Positions 61,521-64,000 of a DNA stretch of 64,000 nucleotides are shown here, in pieces. Under the pieces are notes generated by a model. That model had not been told where the DNA came from. It saw only the letters and a program-made list of their open reading frames with translations, and did not search any database. Source of the stretch: a virus; IMG/VR virus record IMGVR_UViG_3300042907_001518, positions 36,502 through 100,501 of that record; one strand, 5' to 3'. Numbering within the stretch: the stretch's first letter is position 1; each line of letters starts with the position of its first letter. The position numbers and the translations under genes are program-made.

Positions 61521-62261
61521 ATGAAAAAAGTATTTTTTAGTTTTTTATTAGCCATATTATATTCTAATCTTTTATTTAGTGGTACTATTGATCCATCAGT
61601 ACCAGATGAAAAATATATTGAATATGGCAAATCTTTTGAATATATAGTTAGTCTATGTGGACAAACACAAGATGAAAAAACATACTGTGCTTCCGCTGTT
61701 ATCATTAAGCCTAAGTTCATACTAACAGCCGCACACGTTGTAAAGGACGCTTCCACAGGATTTATTACTTTTAATGGTAAGAAATATAAAATTGAATATT
61801 TCTTTTATCCTAAAGAATACGACCACAATCAGTTTGGAAAATGTGATATAGCAATAGGAAAATTGGAAAAGGAGGTGGAGTTAAAGTTTTATCCACCATT
61901 ATATAAAGATAATGATGAAGTAGGTAAAATCTGTTGTATATCTGGATTTGGTCTTACAGGTAATTTTAATACTGGTGCAAATATGTCCGATAACAGAAGA
62001 CGCGCTGGTTCTAATGTTATTGATTATATAGATAAAGATTTATTGATTTGTTCACCATCAAAAAACGATAGACAAAAAACAAGTTTAGAATTTTTAATTG
62101 CTAGTGGAGATAGTGGTGGTGGTTTATTTATTGATGGTAAGTTAGCTGGAATAAATTCTTGTGTTATAGCAGATAAGGTTCCACGCTCAGACTATAAAAC
62201 AGAAGCCGGTCATACAAGAATAAGTAATTTCATAGAATGGATAGAAGAAAACACAGAGTAA
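61521..62261 (+). CDS. Exported trypsin-like serine protease
   Basis: 246 residues. Signal peptide KKVFFSFLLAILYSNLLFSG; catalytic triad in LTAAHVV (His72), CDIAIGKL (Asp109) and SGDSGGGLF (Ser198). IEYGKSFEYIVSLC precedes a possible disulfide pair. An S1 protease secreted from an infected cell is uncommon for a phage; it may act in the periplasm or at the surface. TTGGAGAGGCT ribosome site. Confidence 0.9.
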   Translation: MKKVFFSFLLAILYSNLLFSGTIDPSVPDEKYIEYGKSFEYIVSLCGQTQDEKTYCASAVIIKPKFILTAAHVVKDASTGFITFNGKKYKIEYFFYPKEYDHNQFGKCDIAIGKLEKEVELKFYPPLYKDNDEVGKICCISGFGLTGNFNTGANMSDNRRRAGSNVIDYIDKDLLICSPSKNDRQKTSLEFLIASGDSGGGLFIDGKLAGINSCVIADKVPRSDYKTEAGHTRISNFIEWIEENTE

Positions 62262-62313
62262 TAGTATATTCACCCGCTGCATAATAAATATATCCAATAT
62301 GGTCATTTGTCAA
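62262..62313 (-). repeat. 52-bp repeat with minus-strand promoter, copy 2
   Basis: Same order as copy 1 at 26,621: TAGTATATT, CTGCATAATA, TATATCC, TTGTCAA. Leftward it reads TTGACA, 17 nt, TATTTA, which could give antisense RNA into the protease gene. 62,314-62,399 shows a TTGACT at 62,338 and no gene. Confidence 0.5.
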
Positions 62314-62399
62314 GCAATAAAAAATCTTATTGGTCGCTTGACTTCAAAAATTCACAACCTACTAATAAGTATTAGATTCGTATACAAACTCAAACCAAT

Positions 62400-62579
62400 A
62401 TGTCAGATTTAGATAAAAAAGACGTTCGACGCCAAAAACTTTTAGATAAAAACTTTAAAAAAGACAAAGTTTCAGAAGAGCAGAAGTTTGTTGCTAAAAA
62501 TAAAAAACAACTTAAGCGACGTATGGAAGATATGAAAGCAGAAGAATTGTGGGAAGATTGGGAAAATGAAATACATTGA
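62400..62579 (+). CDS. Small basic helical protein, 59 aa
   Basis: SDLDKKDVRRQKLLDKNFKK and KNKKQLKRRMEDMKAEELWE, a highly charged single helix. Overlaps the next gene by 14 bp. Not recognised. Confidence 0.65.
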   Translation: MSDLDKKDVRRQKLLDKNFKKDKVSEEQKFVAKNKKQLKRRMEDMKAEELWEDWENEIH

Positions 62580-62814
62580 AGAACTTTGTCCTGGAGATAT
62601 TTTTCAGAGCAACGATAAATTTTTCCTATTAACCTCTGACTTTAAAAAAAGCGGAGCAAAACTAGCATTTTCTCTACAAGACGGTTCTGCCAAATGGTTC
62701 GATAGTCAGACTATTATTGAGACCCTATCAATATATAGATTAGATAACGATAATAATACTATTCCTATTAAAATATCCTATAATGTTCCTAATCAGATTA
62801 CAAACATTTCTTAA
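62566..62814 (+). CDS. Hypothetical protein, 82 aa
   Basis: IEELCPGDIFQSNDKFFLLT, KKSGAKLAFSLQDGSAKWF: a small beta-barrel-like phage protein (pGd.F...g..Flltsd...g...c..L.dG...wf). Found near virion genes. Unknown role. Confidence 0.65.
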   Translation: MKYIEELCPGDIFQSNDKFFLLTSDFKKSGAKLAFSLQDGSAKWFDSQTIIETLSIYRLDNDNNTIPIKISYNVPNQITNIS

Positions 62815-63019
62815 ATCTTTATTTTGGCATATTAGCAGAGGATTGCCCAAAAGCGATAAAAAAACTATTTCATATAGATTCTCTATTTGCACAGATTGTG
62901 ATCAATACGATAAAATCAATAAAATATGCTGTGTTTGTGGATGTAACATATCCGATAAAAGCATATTTCTAAATAAATTAGCTTGGGCCGATCAAAAGTG
63001 TCCACTACAGAAATGGTAA
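62783..63019 (+). CDS. Small zinc-ribbon protein, 78 aa
   Basis: FSICTDCDQYD, then ICCVCGCNISDKSIF and WADQKCPLQKW: a Cys-rich ribbon known in phages beside tail genes. The first 30 residues are a basic/hydrophobic helix. 32-bp overlap with the previous gene. Confidence 0.7.
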   Translation: MFLIRLQTFLKSLFWHISRGLPKSDKKTISYRFSICTDCDQYDKINKICCVCGCNISDKSIFLNKLAWADQKCPLQKW

Positions 63020-63072
63020 AATAGTGGTGTATAATACAATAATAGCCAACCACACTAATTAAAGAGGACAAG

Positions 63073-63933
63073 ATGGCCGTCAAAATTCAACTACGAAGAG
63101 ATACTTCTACCAACTGGTCAACTATCAATCCCGTATTAGCCCAAGGCGAACCCGGCTATGAAACAAATACTGGTAAAGTAAAGTTTGGTGATGGGTCTTT
63201 AAACTGGAATAGTTTATCATATTTTGCTGATGGTGCGTCCTTAACTATTGAACAAGTTGAGGATACTTTAGGAACATCATTTTTAGTTGCTGGTAGCGGT
63301 ATTGTTCTTAACTATAGTGATAGTGGCAATACTCTAACTATAAGTTCTAGTGGTAGTGGAGGCGTTACATTAGAACAAGTACAAGACAATTTAGGCACAT
63401 CGTTTCTTGTTGCTGGTACAGGAATATCGCTATCTTATAATGATGGTAGTGATACCTTAACTATTAACGCAACATCTGTAGCAAATAGTGGCGATAACAG
63501 AATATTAACTAGCACAGGTACTAACACGGGTATTAATGCTGAAGCTAATATGACATTTAATGGTACTAGTCTCATTGTTAGCGGTAATGCTAAGTTTACT
63601 CAAGTACATCCAACAGTATCAGACGTAGCCACAACCTCTGGGTCAATAACATCGAACATATCTACTGGTCAAATTTTTGATATTACTATTAATGGATCAA
63701 CTACATTAAGTAATCCTACTAATAGTATTGATGGTGTTACGGTGAGATGGAGAATAACTCAAGGTGGTTCTGGCTCCAATTCCATAAGTCTAGGTGGAAA
63801 GTTTAACATTCCTTCATCAGCAACTAGCCCATTACCTTGGAGTACTGGTGTTGGAGCAACAGATATATTAGCAGCAACATATGATTCCGGTCGAGATGAA
63901 TGGGATGTTATCGCTTTCGTGCCCGGTTATTAA
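63073..63933 (+). CDS. Tail fibre or virion appendage protein
   Basis: 286 residues. VKIQLRRDTSTNWSTINPVL, then AQGEPGYETNTGKVKFGDGS and LNWNSLSYF is the N-terminal domain of many phage tail-fibre/spike proteins. Two ~45-residue repeats follow (EQVEDTLGTSFLVAGSGI and EQVQDNLGTSFLVAGTGI), then a Ser/Thr/Gly-rich beta region. AGAGGACAAG upstream. Starts the right-hand virion block. Confidence 0.85.
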   Translation: MAVKIQLRRDTSTNWSTINPVLAQGEPGYETNTGKVKFGDGSLNWNSLSYFADGASLTIEQVEDTLGTSFLVAGSGIVLNYSDSGNTLTISSSGSGGVTLEQVQDNLGTSFLVAGTGISLSYNDGSDTLTINATSVANSGDNRILTSTGTNTGINAEANMTFNGTSLIVSGNAKFTQVHPTVSDVATTSGSITSNISTGQIFDITINGSTTLSNPTNSIDGVTVRWRITQGGSGSNSISLGGKFNIPSSATSPLPWSTGVGATDILAATYDSGRDEWDVIAFVPGY

Positions 63934-63950
63934 TTTAATAGGAGATTATT

Positions 63951-64000
63951 ATGAATTTACCCAATCCAGTTACTATACAGCCACCAACAATCACCAGAGC
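63951..64000 (+). CDS. Start of a further virion gene (runs off right edge)
   Basis: AGGAGATTATT precedes ATG 63951; the visible codons give NLPNPVTIQPPTITR. Pro/Thr-rich opening; cannot be classified. Confidence 0.5.
   Translation, partial: MNLPNPVTIQPPTITR

Overview
This window looks like a 64-kb piece of a large, AT-rich, tailed double-stranded DNA phage (Caudoviricetes). It carries a head-packaging cassette (small terminase candidate, large terminase, portal, prohead protease with nested scaffold, decoration protein, HK97-type capsid), T4-like rIIA and rIIB homologues, a T4 gp55-like sigma factor, about ten tRNA genes, a tmRNA gene and many dispersed homing endonucleases. The host cannot be read directly. 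The tRNAs mostly read A/T-ending codons, which suggests a host richer in GC than the phage. A PEP-CTERM-like tail and a Pro/Tyr-rich exported protein recall planctomycete-type or other exosortase-bearing Gram-negative bacteria; this is a weak inference.

Layout. 1-11,060 is a leftward late block: sigma factor, TerS candidate, HNH, ERCC4 nuclease, TerL, portal, protease/scaffold, decoration, capsid, then after a terminator a virion protein and a collagen-like fibre protein that runs off the left edge. Everything from 11,140 onward reads rightward, apart from three HNH-family genes on the minus strand. 11.1-25.9 kb is a distinct, GC-richer zone of short transcription units. Each unit has its own promoter, one to five tiny genes, and usually a copy of an ~83-bp double-palindrome element (13 copies). 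Seven clear tRNA genes lie here. 25.9-45.6 kb is a dense array of more than 60 very small, overlapping genes of unknown function, among which sit ASCH, calcineurin-like phosphoesterase, zincin-like peptidase, ThyX, UV endonuclease and cytidine-deaminase-like genes. 45.6-58 kb holds tRNA-Ile, a tmRNA split by an endonuclease-VII-like gene, DNA ligase, a sulfotransferase-like protein, a glycosylase-like HhH protein, tRNA-Leu, a kinase-like protein, and rIIA/rIIB. 58.4-62.3 kb has a RuvA-C-like/RuvB pair, an exported thioredoxin, an actin-like ATPase and an exported trypsin-like protease. From 63 kb virion genes resume.

Regulation. About 35 sigma70-type promoters were found by eye (TTGACA, 16-17 nt spacer, TATAAT/TATACT/TAGAAT). 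Most carry a CGATA core 3-7 nt after the -35 box, and several lie inside the 3' end of the preceding gene. The late block instead follows the gp55-like sigma gene and starts from a divergent promoter at 11.1 kb.

Most interesting: the 13-copy double-dyad element confined to one zone; the tmRNA gene interrupted just before its tag codons by an endonuclease gene flanked by a 9-bp direct repeat; the CGATA promoter class; the co-located actin-like ATPase, exported protease and thioredoxin; the RuvA-C-like protein fused to a zinc ribbon beside RuvB; and two paralogous truncated kinase-like proteins. All functional calls come from reading motifs by eye. No database search was run.
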